Origin: Bipolaris cookei | Taxonomy: Eukaryota > Ascomycota > Dothideomycetes > Pleosporales > Pleosporaceae | NCBI GenBank assembly: GCA_002286855.1 | Contig: NRSV01000004.1 | Location: 1 to 64,000 of the forward strand | Direction of reading: 5' to 3' | DNA: 64,000 nucleotides | Shown here: positions 1 to 11,680 of the stretch, one piece after another | How positions within the stretch are numbered: position 1 is the stretch's first letter | How the letters are laid out: every line of letters starts with the position of its first letter | Program-made: the position numbers and the translations under genes | The notes under the pieces: generated by a model | The model's database searches: none | The model's input: only the letters and a program-made list of their open reading frames with translations | What the model was told of the DNA's origin: nothing

Positions 1-320
1 CTTTCGGGCGACAGGGCTTGTGCCCCTTTATCCAGATCGTGTTCTGTCGTCACTTACAATAGCTAGAACACAGTCTCCACCACACACAACCACAAATAAT
101 AACGCCGCAGCGCAGGCAGCATTGCAGACAGAGACACCACATACAGTAGCAGAGCTTCAGCAGCAGGTATGCTACTGTATGTGGTGTCTCTGTCTGCAAT
201 GCTGCCTGCGCTGCGGCGTTATTATTTGTGGTTGTGTGTGGTGGAGACGGTGTTCTAGCTATTGTAAGTGACGACAGAACACGATCTGGATAAAGGGGCA
301 CAAGCCCTGTCGCCCGAAAG
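1..320. repeat. 151-bp palindrome (inverted duplication) inside a transposon relic
   Basis: Positions 1-151 and 170-320 are near-perfect reverse complements around an 18-nt spacer; position i pairs with 321-i, with only a few mismatches (for example acagtctcc against accgtctcc). Both arms carry the C-terminal coding part of the Fot1-like transposase found complete at 19501-21135. The minus-strand arm continues into the transposase relic on the right; the other arm is inverted and reaches the window edge, so the palindrome may extend further left. Confidence 0.9.
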
Positions 321-1429
321 CCTGCCTGGATATTCTGCTGTGTGAAAATTGTCTGTCAGATCTGCGTATAGACTGTAAGAAAGTCTGTCTTATTAATATG
401 GTGGACGCCTTGGCGGGCTAGCTCTTCGATCTCACGCCCATATGCGCATTTAAGTGGAGAGAAGCAGCTTACATCAAGCGGCTGGAGGAGATGAGAGGTA
501 TGGGGCAGCATGCAGAGAGTGATAATCTTGTTATCGGCGCAGTACTGGTCAAACTCTGGTGTAGCGTGGCTACTATGGCCGTCTAGAATAAGAAGACGAT
601 AGACTCCAGCTGTACGAGTCGCTGTATATTGGTTGAAATGCTTCAACCACTCCACGCCTATCTCATCTGTCGTCCAGCCGTTGTCTGATACGCCGATAAT
701 CCAGTCTAGCGGGAGATTGCGGTACCAGCTGCTCTGGTGGACCTTACCAGAGAGGATCACGAATGGTGGAAGACCCCAGCCAGACGCGTTGACGCACTCG
801 ATTACTGTTACCCACTCGCGATTCCCTGGCTGTACGACTACTTGGCCGACTCTATCAGCACTGGTCACAACTTTTGACGTCCTAGCGACGCCCATAGCAA
901 ATCCAGTCTCGTCAAAGCTATAGATATCTTGGTCTAGAATACCATACGTCTGGCGCGTCTCCTCTACTAGCTTAAACCACGCTGCGATTATAGCAGGATC
1001 TTCGTATTGGGCGCGCTGGCTATTAAACCTTCTACTCCACTTCTTCTGAAGCTCTGGCTGGCTCTGGATAAAGCGCGACACCCAGTTCTTACCGACAGGT
1101 GGTGGAGATGGATCTTGGCCACGCGCGGCGAGTAGAGCGTCTGCCATTTGTCATACGTCAATGATTTGTGGCGGAAAACCACGTTGTTCAAGGCCCAGGA
1201 TTCACTGTACGAGAAACTGCTCTTCAATAGGTGATAGCTTACGCTTAGTAGATTGAATCTCTGATTGTGGGTGGGTGCCATGAAGGCGTGTGTATAGTGT
1301 TGACTTTGGCATGTCATACGCGACTGCGAGTGCGTGCATTGATTGTTTTGGATTATTACGATAGGACGTTATAGCAAGGCTCATTCTGCCTTCACGAGAA
1401 GTCTGTATAGAGCGTTGCTGTCGCGACAT
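165..1429 (-). pseudogene. Fot1/pogo-like DDE transposase relic, copy 1
   Basis: Minus-strand copy of the same transposase as at 19501-21135, starting with ATG at 1429 (MSRQQRSIQTSREGRM). Segments 1429-1202 and 1147-356 are in one frame, broken only by stops. The N-terminal part holds the helix-turn-helix DNA-binding region, and the middle holds the DDE core (SFDETGF, LILDGHSSH, LLQPLDVSCFSPLK). Compared with copy 2, stops replace W in VQWIL (TGG to TGA) and R in DVRQMAD (CGA to TGA), and one more lies at 356. The two compared with a codon in copy 2 are transitions, as expected of RIP. The 3' end runs into the palindrome near 165, so the element is rearranged as well as mutated. Confidence 0.85.
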
Positions 1430-1495
1430 TGTGGTGGTTGTGTAGAGAGTTGGGTCAGGTTGGGTGGGGTGTCCAGCTTACTGGTGGAACACGTT
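1430..1495. repeat. Terminal inverted repeat region of Fot1-like relic
   Basis: Just upstream of the copy-1 start codon the sequence reads ggggtgtccagcttactgg, matching the inner TIR of copy 2 (ggggtgcgcagcttactga near 21172). The outer edge is not sharply defined here. Confidence 0.5.
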
Positions 1496-2895
1496 ACAAG
1501 AGCTCGCTTAAGCAAACGCTAAGAGGCCCTGTAGACCACCCCCGCCGGAATAACTTGGACAATACGTTTACACGCGCTAAACATCACTATAAGCTCAGTG
1601 TAGCTTCTTTATCAGAAGCTGCATCCTATACAATTCCCAAAAATTCAAAAAGTCTTCGCGACGATAGACAAGAAGGGGTTAAAAGTGACAACGGCGTCTG
1701 AGACAGCAAACAGAATGCTCAACAGCATGCTCAAAGACGCTGTAATTTTTACTTTATGCATTGCTTCTAAAGAAAGTAATAGACGAAGAAAATACTTTAA
1801 CTGTAGGCAATTAAATAGATTTACGTTACATAAAGATGTGATGTTTAAAGTTTAGTCCATCTCGACGTAGTGTTTTTCGGCTAATAGTGATGGACGTTAG
1901 TTCAGACAGCTGAGATGGCATGCCTCGCAATCTACAGGAAAGAGGTATTAAAAGTAACAAACATCTGGAAGAAGAAAGCAATACATCCTTGCACGAAACA
2001 ACAACTTCCTTAGACTAGATTATGACCTCACTTCCCCCTCTCACCTCCTTTTGCATCTCTCGTCCTCTGATTGTACAATTTATCCTGTTTACCAGCATTC
2101 GGCTTCCCTTCAATCATGTCAAGCGAATCCTCGATCAACCCAACATGCCCACGTATCGTCCCCTCAATCTCGTCTAGCCTTGCTTCCTGCTCTTCATCCA
2201 TACAGTCTAATTTCTTTTCAACTCTCGATCCTAGGGAACTGGCTTAGTATTTGAACAGCGGGTTTGAAATGTAGATATGGAATTTTGTGTTACCTAACAG
2301 TGTCGCGACGCCAGCTACCACTGCGAGATTTGTGCTGACGAGGACGAGATCGTTTTTGAGCAAGTTGCGTAATGCCATCTTTTGTTCGTTACAAGTGAAA
2401 GCAGAATAGTAGATGTGATATAACATATGAAATGCAAGGAATCCATTTAGGATCTTAAATGCTCTGGAGGCTATTGAAGAGTGTGCTTTTGGCACTAACA
2501 TCACAAGGTCATGACGACACGAATTGTGGTACGTGAAGGGCCATGATAAGACGCAGTGACCATCATGTCCATCTAAAATAAACTACTCTACTAAAAATTC
2601 TCCATGGATAAGAAATTGTTTCGGTCCTTGAGTATGTAAAGGGATACCAACATGGACGCGTCCACCCGCAGGTCGCGGAGGTCCACAACACCTCCGCACA
2701 CCCCTGTTCAGCCCTACGCGACTCACGCGAACCCGAGTGACATCAGCACTAGAAGCTTCCGATCACACATCTCCACCACAAACTCCAACGCTTCCAGACT
2801 TCCAAACTTCCACAACACAAAACTACTTTTCATCAACCACCAATTGCATATAGATACGAAACCTGCGTAATTCGGCGTATAGCACAAGTACACCA
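1496..2895. other. Intergenic, upstream region of COQ11
   Basis: No gene that I can support. The minus strand holds a short ATG frame at 2501-2244 (85 aa, with a hydrophobic stretch near LVSTNLAVVAGVATLL), and an ATG at 2652 opens a 72-aa frame that lies in the presumed 5' leader of COQ11. Neither has a recognisable domain. Confidence 0.4.
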
Positions 2896-4006
2896 ATGGC
2901 TTCCACAGCAGCAGCAAAAAAGAAGCTAGTCGTGTGCGGCGGAAACGGGTTCCTAGGTACGCAATCGACCAGTATCCCCAATTATTTACTTCGCACAAAG
3001 TATATAACTACATTGTCCTACGACAAACTAACACATCACCCAGGAAGTCGAATATGCCAAGCCGCCGCCCATAGAGGCTGGACCGTAACCTCAATATCGT
3101 AAGCCCCCCATCCACCATCCACTCTCCCCCCTTCCACATATCTCTAACTCTCCCAGCCGCTCCGGCACCCCCCACTGGTCCTCCGTCTCCTCCTCCCCAA
3201 CACCCCCGGACTGGGCCGAAAAGATCTCCTGGCAAAAAGGCGACATCTTGGACCCTGCATCGTACACGCAGCACCTCGAAGGCGCAGACGCCGTCATACA
3301 CAGCATGGGTATCCTGCTCGAGGCCGACTACAAAGGCGTCATCAGTGGCCGCGAGAGTCCGATAAAAGGGCTGCAACGAGCATTTAGTCGCACAAAAGCC
3401 GGGACGCAGAATCCGCTGGCGCGGAAACAAGGCGAGAAGTTGGAGCCACAGGAGAAGGACGGACAGTTGACGTATGAAGTCATGAATAGAGATACAGGTA
3501 AGATCTTAGGTTTTCTGAAGTCTGAAATGCTTTTTTACTTTTATGTGGTATATGCGAGAAACTAACAAGATAAAAAAATAGCTGTTTCCCTTGCTCAAGA
3601 AGCATCGACACGAAAGGTACCGAATTTTGTATACATTTCTGCGGCCGCAGGTACACCAATTCTTCCTGCACGCTACATTACTACGAAACGCGAGGCTGAG
3701 TCTCTGATCTCCACAACATTTCCCACCATGCGATCAATTTTTATTCGGGCGCCCTTTATGTACGATAACAGTCGGACTTTTACGCTTCCCATTGCGGCAG
3801 CTGGTGGTGTCGCGAGCATGATCAACAGCGCAGTCGGAGGCCGATTGACGTGGTTGATGGGCGCGGGGGGTATAAAGCCTTTGAAAGCCGATCTTGTTGG
3901 TGAAGCAGTGGTAGAGGCGTTGGAAGACGATGACGTTCGCGGTCCAGTGGAAGTGCCGGAGATTGAGAGACTGGGCACGCGAGCGTGGAGGAAGAACATG
4001 TTGTGA
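2896..4006 (+). CDS. COQ11: COQ11-like NAD(P)-binding mitochondrial protein (coenzyme Q synthome)
   Basis: Atypical short-chain dehydrogenase related to yeast Coq11 (YLR290C), which is part of the ubiquinone synthesis complex on the matrix side of the inner mitochondrial membrane. Four exons fit: 2896-2956, 3044-3098, 3157-3497 and 3582-4006 (293 aa). The N-terminus has the Rossmann motif VVCGGNGFLGSRIC, split by intron 1 after GFL. Later conserved pieces are WQKGDILDP, ADAVIHSMGILLE, FVYISAAAGTP, RYITTKREAES and a C-terminal NmrA-like region ending RAWRKNML. Splice sites are canonical (gtacgc/ccag, gtaagc/ccag, gtaaga/atag). The start is the first ATG before the Rossmann fold, in good context (accaATGG). 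The next gene, RIO1, converges on it with 144 bp between the stops. Catalytic activity of the family is unproven. Confidence 0.85.
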
Positions 4007-4150
4007 TGGAGATTCAGCACCGGGGGTAATATGGACATGCTGAACACTACGGCCTCTAAAGCTAGACGGTCCTCTTTTGGTATACGACATTCGCAACGTT
4101 AGAGTGCGCCAAGATATAACACCAAAAGTCCTTTGCTGTGCAATTCAAAT

Positions 4151-5755
4151 TCACTTCTTCCGGCTGCCTGAGCTTACGAGTTTCTTCTTCATATGCTTGG
4201 GCATTTTTTCTTTTCGTTTCTCACGCTTCTCTTCTTTAATCGCCCTCTTATGGGCTACCTTTTCATCGTGATCAAGGTGCTTCTTTCCACGGCTGGGGCC
4301 CTTTTCAAAGATACTCTGGTCAACCTCGGACGTGTCTGAGCTTCCATCGTCTGTCTCGGTGCCCGTATGCGAGCCATCAGACACGTTGTTGACGACCTTG
4401 TCAGCCAGAAGAGCCTGGTACGGCAGGTCGGAGCCAGCGCCGGCGTTAACTAGCTCAGCGTCACGTTCAATGTCGTAGACTTGGTCGAGGGTCTGTGGGA
4501 TGTACTGGTTGCGGAAAACCTCATCATCTTCGTCCTCCTTTTTCTTTTCTTTCTCGGTCAAAGGTCGTGTGTTAAGTAGTTCGCGGATCGCGTCTTCAAT
4601 CTGTGATACGTCGTTCATATTCTTTGGGCCTGATGTGCCAGTAACAAATGCGTATGCTTTGCGCTCGCTGAGAGTCTCCACGTTGCGTGACCGGAAGAAA
4701 TCAGATAGGTTCTTCAGGTCCATGCGCAGAAACTCGAGCGAACGGGGGTGATCGTGCTCAACGGCTTGTGAAACGTCGATCATCCATTGCTTGCCCTCGT
4801 GGTACAAGATGTTGTACTCGCTCAGATCGGCGTGGACAAGGCGGCATGTCTGGTAGAGTATCCGGACATAGGCCATCATCTGGACATACAAGCTGGTCCA
4901 CTTCGCATCTTCCTCCTCGGTGGTCAAGCCCTCAAAGCGTACGTCTTTTAGTCGTGGTGCGGCCTTGCCCTTTCGGTCGCCTACGAAGCCCATGACCAGA
5001 ACATGGTTCCGCAGAGCATAGGCCTCGGGTGAAGGAATACCCGCATCATGTATTCTGGCCAAGTTTCGGCGCTCCTTGTCCGCCCACATCCTCACCATAG
5101 CGCGGTTGTTGCTCTTGTTGTATCCTTGTCTGAACCTAAACTCGCCTTCGACATACTTTGCGCGATCTTTGAAGACAAGAATAGACGTTTTATAGACCTT
5201 GACAGCGCGGTGGATGGGGGGCGCGCCTTCCTCCGACGGCTCTGACATGGCATGGTAGACGTTTGCTTCTTTGCCGGTGGAAATGACACCGTGAAGTTCG
5301 GAAATGATGCCGCGGTTGATTAGTTGCAACAAGATCATTTGCGTCCTTCGATCCAACACCTGCTCTGTCGTGGCGCGATCTGCCTTGTCCTTGTCCCTTG
5401 CATTGCCACCAGATGCGCCCGTCATTCGCCCCGTAAGCCTGATTTTGCTTGCATGCTTCGCAAGCGAGGCAACCTGATCGTCGATGGAAGCGTTTGTATT
5501 TGCTGACGGCTTCTGAGGGTTCGTCTTGGGCTTGTGGTCGTCTGGTATGTTGGCATCATTCAGTTTTCGCTGACGGTTGTAAGCCTTTGTAAAGTCGCCA
5601 TGATCGCCTGAAATTAATTCTGGCACAATTTCGTCATCGTCGAACAAGTCGTCAATATCGTCATCTTCGTTTTGCTCGTCTGGTTGGTGCTCCTCTACGT
5701 CCTGAACTGATTGCGCTTGCTGTTCTAGCAACTCGACTTTGTTTGTGGTAGCCAT
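4151..5755 (-). CDS. RIO1: RIO1 atypical serine/threonine kinase
   Basis: Single-exon gene of 534 aa. RIO1 is a cytoplasmic kinase/ATPase needed for the last step of 18S rRNA maturation and release of factors from the pre-40S subunit. An acidic N-terminus (DDDIDDLFDDDE) precedes the RIO domain. Visible motifs are the nucleotide loop STGKEAN near residues 159-165, the catalytic loop LVHADLSEYN near 306-315, the metal-binding IDVSQAVEHDHP near 326-337 and the RIO1-type tail EFLRMDLKNLSDFF. The C-terminus is lysine-rich (KRAIKEEKREKRKEK ... KKLVSSGSRKK), as usual for nucleolar/ribosome assembly kinases. I chose ATG at 5755 (MATTNKVELL); the frame upstream has no further ATG. It is convergent with COQ11. 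Confidence 0.95.
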   Translation of the reverse strand: MATTNKVELLEQQAQSVQDVEEHQPDEQNEDDDIDDLFDDDEIVPELISGDHGDFTKAYNRQRKLNDANIPDDHKPKTNPQKPSANTNASIDDQVASLAKHASKIRLTGRMTGASGGNARDKDKADRATTEQVLDRRTQMILLQLINRGIISELHGVISTGKEANVYHAMSEPSEEGAPPIHRAVKVYKTSILVFKDRAKYVEGEFRFRQGYNKSNNRAMVRMWADKERRNLARIHDAGIPSPEAYALRNHVLVMGFVGDRKGKAAPRLKDVRFEGLTTEEEDAKWTSLYVQMMAYVRILYQTCRLVHADLSEYNILYHEGKQWMIDVSQAVEHDHPRSLEFLRMDLKNLSDFFRSRNVETLSERKAYAFVTGTSGPKNMNDVSQIEDAIRELLNTRPLTEKEKKKEDEDDEVFRNQYIPQTLDQVYDIERDAELVNAGAGSDLPYQALLADKVVNNVSDGSHTGTETDDGSSDTSEVDQSIFEKGPSRGKKHLDHDEKVAHKRAIKEEKREKRKEKMPKHMKKKLVSSGSRKK

Positions 5756-7855
5756 GGCTGAAAATTGCACAAAAGTGTGAGAGTGTGTACAGAAATTAAT
5801 ATTCGCCGCCCTGCGTCACTAGCAATAATTGTTGTCGGCAGAATAGCGGGGTAGCCGCGGGGCTAAAGCGGTCAGCGCCACAACCAACCCAGTACTTTTG
5901 TTCGCACAACATTGCCACATGACTGCATCACTACATGAACCAGGAAGCCCTGTTTGTTTCCCAAGGCTATGGTGAGGCATGCGCTATTGTTAGTCGTAGA
6001 AAGTCAGTCAGGTAAACATCAAACCCAGTGCTACCAGTACATCGGCAGATGAAACCAAGTATGTCCTCCGCAGTACAAGGAGTGGTGACGCTATCTGCCA
6101 TAATGATACTAACTACGTGATATGGAATAGAAGCGCAAAGAGAAACCATAAAATATATGGTAACGAAGATTTGCTACAAGTTACCCGCTAAACTGGATAT
6201 GCTAATTGCCCGGGTTCATGGCTGTTTGTACCACGTGTAGAAAGTTTCAAAGTATAAACTATATCGTCAGTAGGAAGAGAGGCTCATGGCTACTTGCACG
6301 ATCAATGACCATTCTGGCTCTAGAGCCTGTAGCAAGTAACAAAAAGCGGAGACAAATATACCGCTCTATCTCGCGTAAGTACAAAGCCGTGAGAAAACGG
6401 CGTAATCATGCATATTGTGTAATGATTGGGTAATAGCAGATAGATACGGATGGACAAAGTACGTGGCACCCAAGCATCTATTATTGTAGGAATCCTCTTG
6501 CTAAACACGGCCTTCTGGGGTCTTGGTATGCATCGTCTAATTTAATCTCACAACGGCTGCGCGATGCTGCAAGTAAGCATGGACAAATATAGCACTTAAA
6601 GCCGTTTGATGCTCAATGTGGCAATTCCCTAGCTTCATGCGGTCGGACGTGTATGCAACTCTGGTGTGTCGAGCACACCACGCCTGCTTCTTCACAGTGA
6701 GTAAGATGACAAGCTCAAACAGCCTTTGCAAACCACTGGCCTCACCATGGAAACAAGCTTCTACACGTACTCGATACTGGTCTCATGCATCCAGGGATGC
6801 TAGCAAACGTAGCCGCTCAATACCATCAGCAGATTAACATAGCCACACATCTTGGCAACGGCGGGCGGCTCTTTTGGCAACGCAACAGCCAACACCCAAG
6901 CGCTAGGGCTGCCTATCCGAAAATCTTCCCTCACAAAGAAAGAAGCGATCTTCAGGGCAGCTGATCACTTCGTCACTCATTCAGATGGGTAGGGACTTAT
7001 GATCTCATAACCAAGATGATCGCGCACCAAGGGAAGACCAAGCGCGCGTCGTTAGGCATCACAATCCAAGAAGCAAATGTGGCGCAGTTTGTGCCTGTTG
7101 TGCACAGTCAGACGAGATTCATTTACGGCACAGCATTATACTGCATCCAGATGCACATTCTCGAAGGAAGGAAAATCCGGTTCAGCTTCCTTGACCTTTC
7201 GCCTCCCAATCTCCACAGCACCGCCGCATCGCTTGCCACGCCGCCGGTTGCACGCGTATAGTTGTGCCAGAGGACGAAAGACTGGTTGCGGAAAGGAGTA
7301 AGGTGGCTTAGAGGCAGAAACATTAGCCAGGTACATCTGAAGTCCGATAGGCTGAGCCGGAGATGCCGCTACGACTGCGGCGGGTGGTTGGCACTTCTGA
7401 CACAGCCTAGTATCCACCCCACGGCTCGTGAAACACATCAGGAGTGCGGCTCAGGGTCACGCCTGGCCACTCAGATCTACACAGCGATAAATCGGGAGAC
7501 TGCATGAATGGATGCCAGTGGCTGCATGGCCTGACTGGCTGACGACTAATGCCTGGGCAAGGGGACTGCGTCGTGTACAATCTCGCGACTTTTATGGTCG
7601 GAGTTTCCTCCATGCTGTTTGTCTTTCTCACAATTCCCTTACCTTGTCTTTTCTTCGTGCGCCATTCTTCGACTTTTTTTTGGTCATTCACACATTCTCT
7701 TCAGCCGCTTTCCTTTGGACGCAGGGCGACCTTGCTCAAACTCTCCTTTCTTGCCTTTCAAGTGATTCTTCTGTGAAGATCACATTCGCTGCGAACCCAA
7801 ACGCTTACATTCTTTACCGAAAACCTTGTATTCCGTATCTTCATCTATATCAGAA
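5756..7855. other. Intergenic, RIO1 and CRH upstream regions
   Basis: Two kilobases with only short frames in all six phases and no recognisable domain. The last ~200 bp before the CRH gene are pyrimidine-rich (7600-7700, long runs of c and t), as is common before well-expressed fungal genes. Confidence 0.5.
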
Positions 7856-9237
7856 ATGCGCTTCTCAACTTACTCCACCGCGAGCGTATTGGCCGCTTTG
7901 GCCTCTGCTCAAACCTTCACGGACTGCAACCCTATGGAAAAGACTTGCGCCAATGACCCTGCCATGCCTCAGACCTGGGAGACCGACTTCACTGCTGGCA
8001 AGGATGCTATCAAGGGCTGGAAGCAGACTGCAGGTGACCTCACCTATGGACCTGAGGGGGCCGAGTTTACCGTGGCCAAGAAGGGGGATGCGCCTACTAT
8101 TGGCTCCGAAGGATATTTCCATTTCGGTTACGTCGAGGTTGTCATGAAGGCCGCTCCTGGTACCGGCATCGTTTCATCTATCGTTCTCCAGTCCGACAAC
8201 TTGGATGAGGTCGACTGGGAATGGATTGGAGGCGTCGACAGCCGTGTGCAGATGAACTACTTTGGCAAGGTAAATTTCTCCTAACGAAATGCAACTGAAA
8301 CTATACATGTTGCAGAAAAAGAAAAAGAAAAGACTAACAAAACCACCAGGGTAACACAACAACCTACGACCGTATGATCGAAGCCGATGTTGCCAACAAC
8401 CAAAAAGACTTCCACAAATACGCCCTAAACTGGACCTCATCAGCCCTAACCTGGATCATCGACGACAAGCCCATCCGCACCCTCAACTTCGCCGACGCAA
8501 ACGGCGGCAAAAACTTCCCCCAAACTCCCTGCAACGTCCGCCTCGGCAACTGGCCCGGCGGCGACTCCAAAGACGAAGGAACCCGCCAATGGGCCGGCGG
8601 CAACGTAACCTACGCCAATGCCCCCTTCACCATGACCGTCAAAAGCGTAAAAGTAATCAACTACTCGCCCGGCAAAGAATATGAATGGACCGATAAAACC
8701 GGTAGCTTCCAATCCATCAGGGTCCTCGATGCCGGTAACAAAGACGGAGCCCCCATCAACGCTTCTCCCATCACTAAGCCAGTAAACGGGACCCAGCCAC
8801 CACTTGAAGCAGGCGTCGACGCTCCTGCTGCGAGCGGCGAGGCAGGTTCAGGTAGCGGAGGAGACAAAGAAGCGCCATGTGACTGCGGAACCGCATATGT
8901 AACCGTCACCGCGCCGCCTCCTGGCGCTTCTGCTCCCCCTGCTACTACCGCGCCTCCAGCCATTATCACGTCTACTTTGGACGCCGTACCCATTGAGAGC
9001 GCGAAGAGCATATTGTCCTCTATCCTTCGCTCTTCTTCCGCTGGTCTGGCGATTGATACCAGGTCAGCGCCGGGTGTACCCATGCCTACAGCGCCGACTG
9101 GTGCGATTCCTCTGCCACAAACTAATGGCACGGGAACTGCAGTTGCGCCGCCGCAGTTTACGGGGGCGGCGGGCAGGGTTGTCGGTGCTGGGGGTGTGCT
9201 TGGGGTTATTTTGGGAGCGGCGGTGATGGTGTTGTAA
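7856..9237 (+). CDS. Crh-type GPI-anchored glucan-chitin transglycosidase (GH16)
   Basis: Cell-wall enzyme of the CRH1/UTR2 family, which moves chitin chains onto beta-glucan outside the plasma membrane. Two exons, 7856-8269 and 8350-9237 (433 aa), are joined by an 80-nt phase-0 intron (gtaaat ... ccaccag). A signal peptide occupies about residues 1-19 (MRFSTYSTASVLAALASAQ), followed by the short cysteine stretch TDCNPMEKTCAND. The GH16 catalytic signature DEVDWEW holds E118 (nucleophile), D120 and E122 (acid/base). Further conserved blocks are GYFHFGYVEVVMKAAPGTGI and NVRLGNWPGGD. The last third is Ser/Thr/Pro/Ala-rich and ends in a hydrophobic tail (GGVLGVILGAAVMVL), fitting a GPI signal. 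The ATG used directly precedes the signal peptide. Confidence 0.93.
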
Positions 9238-11680
9238 ATCGGGGGATGAGGCAAGGTGGGTATATATGAGATATGGTCGATGTAGAGTTTTTGGATATAT
9301 GTAGAGAGAAACTTACACTCGTTATTCTGCTTATTTGTAAATACTTAATTTGGAACAGGGGCCCATTTTCGGGCTGTTTTTTTGGTATGAAGATTGACTA
9401 TCTCTTCTTCGATTCCTTCTTCATGACGTCTCTTGGGGGTTTGAAATGTGGGGTGGATGATGATGTGTTTGTTCACTGCTGTGCAGTAAGTCTATGAATG
9501 AATAAGTGGATAGCACCCTGCATTGCTAGGGGTAGGGGGAACTGATGATCGGATCCTCCATGATGTGTTTGATGTTTCAACGCTTGTTTCGAATCGTTTC
9601 TTCGTGACGTATCTCACTGACTCGACTTTATTCTTCTCTTTCTATCTTGATTCGCGTAATGTGTTTGAACGGGATTGGTTGGTGTTATAGTGAAGTCAGG
9701 ATGAACGCTGTGGCAACTCGATCGAGTTGGGGGATTTCGATATCATCCGTCAGAGACGGCGTTGCAGTCCTCTTTTGAACTGTAGGCGGGATTCGTTATG
9801 TAGTAGTGGAGTACAGGACGGGATGAGAGTGCATACGAGGGTTGAAAGGGTTGCTCCACTTACATTAGCCGGGGTAAAAAGGGTTCCTGCAACGACGTTG
9901 ATCTGGGTTTCTTCGTACGCTTTTGCATTGCTACATATGTCCTGGCAGGCCTGGGTGTCTGTGTTTTGTTCGGAAAACTTGAAGCTTTAGCAGCCGTCCA
10001 AGAAGGTTTCTTTTGTTGATATTCCGGCTCGTTATGGCGGGTGCAATCGAGAGTAGGTAGTGCATCACGTACATAGCAGAAGATGGCTGCTGGTAATTCT
10101 TCGAGCCCGCGCCTGAGAGATGGGTATCTTTAGGATTAGGAATGCATTGCTGGAAATCGAGATTAGATATTGATAGAGAATAGCGTCTGGCTCTGGTTAT
10201 GATATTTTATATAGAATTGTAAGCTTCTGTGCATTGTTATCGGGAATCATCATGCCCTTACACATTAACTTAGCTAAGCAAGCGAGAGATAATGCAGGAA
10301 TCAGAAATCTATATGTTACAGAAGCTCTGTGGAAGTAGTATACCGCAGAAGGCTGGCTTTCCGATGCGCTTGATCGAGCATAATATCGCTTGAAGTCAAG
10401 TGAGACAGCTTTGATTCTTGCGAACATAGGGCCAAGGTAGTGTTCAATATGGCATTGGCGTTGAATAAGGGTTGGATTTTGCAATGCGATGAACAAATGC
10501 ACTTGAACCGGATATTCGGCATGGACCCTGCATTGATTGTGTAATATTGGTTGAGACCTGGGACAGTCGCATATATGTAACTGCACAGTGGTCGTCGATT
10601 TAGTCTTCACCGTCTTCACCACTTGATTGGAGGATGCACGGCTGGCCAAGTAACCTAGGCCGCCAGTGAACGACCAAGCAATGGTTAAGCATAGGTCAAG
10701 CCATGCATGTTGGCTCGCACAATAAACTATGTTCATCGGGACGGGTTGCTTAGGCTGTACACCACGCGAATTCTGACCAGTAGCTGCTGTCCACGTGCAA
10801 TATGGGTCGCATCAAGCGCCCGAGAAGCAAAGGGTCCATTCTTTGGCGGCTAACGGACAAACTCAAAAAACGTGGGATGATACTGAGGTGGTTGCTGGCG
10901 TAAGGGAGAGGAGATGACACAATGTAAATATTAATCAATGTGTGGGAGAGTGCATGGGAGGCGAGGAGCTTGTGCAATTAGCCCAGCCTCGCCTCTCGTC
11001 GCCAGTCATCAACCACAGCCAGACAATGCTTCACATTGCAACACATGCGACGCGATCTACATCTTCTACCCGCCAGTCCCAGTTCGCGCCAAAAAGGTGC
11101 GCGGCTGCCGTCCTGATTTGTGAGCAGTGCCACGCGCTAGGCTCAGGAATTTATCAAAACGTAACGGTTCGGGGGTTTCGCTTCGGACGGGCACGTTTTG
11201 AAACGGACGAGCGCCGCTATCTCACCATTGTTTTAGGCATGAGCCAAGAAACATCACACCAACACCATTACACATCTGACACAACTGACAAGCCATGGCA
11301 GCCCTCACCAGGGCATGTTTGCCTGGGTGCTTTGCAATTGTTGGTGGTTAAGCCGCTAAAGGCGCAGGCATGCGTGTGCACATCACACTTGCAACCCCAC
11401 TGGTGGCTCATCATCTGCCCCAGGATAAGTCAGCATCCTTGCTGATGGGGAGCGCTTTTTCTTGCTAATATTAGGCAATGGTTGATATGTGGCACGCCCA
11501 AGGTGTCGAGGGTTTGCAATGGGCCTCGAACAGGTCCTACCTAGGTCGGGAAAGACGACTCAGCCGCACATGGTGCTTGCTCAGACTGTATAACACTATG
11601 CTGTAACGCCAAATGCCAACTGCTACCACTACTTCTACTTCTTCACTCGAGACTGATTGTTCCTGTGGAATTTGACTGAG
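9238..11680. other. Intergenic, no convincing gene
   Basis: The longest ATG-started frame is 10736-10197 on the minus strand (179 aa). It has no recognised motif, is cysteine- and histidine-rich in a way typical of chance frames, and has no flanking splice logic. I see nothing else. Confidence 0.4.

Noticed and set aside
2244..2501. 85-aa frame with a hydrophobic segment, minus strand
   Set aside because: Could be a small membrane protein, but it is short, has no recognised family and no supporting signals.
10197..10736. 179-aa ATG frame on the minus strand
   Set aside because: No motif, no splice context, composition like a chance frame; left as intergenic.
10942..11445. 167-codon open frame
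   Set aside because: Begins with GTG rather than ATG and resembles no protein; not credible for a fungal nuclear gene.
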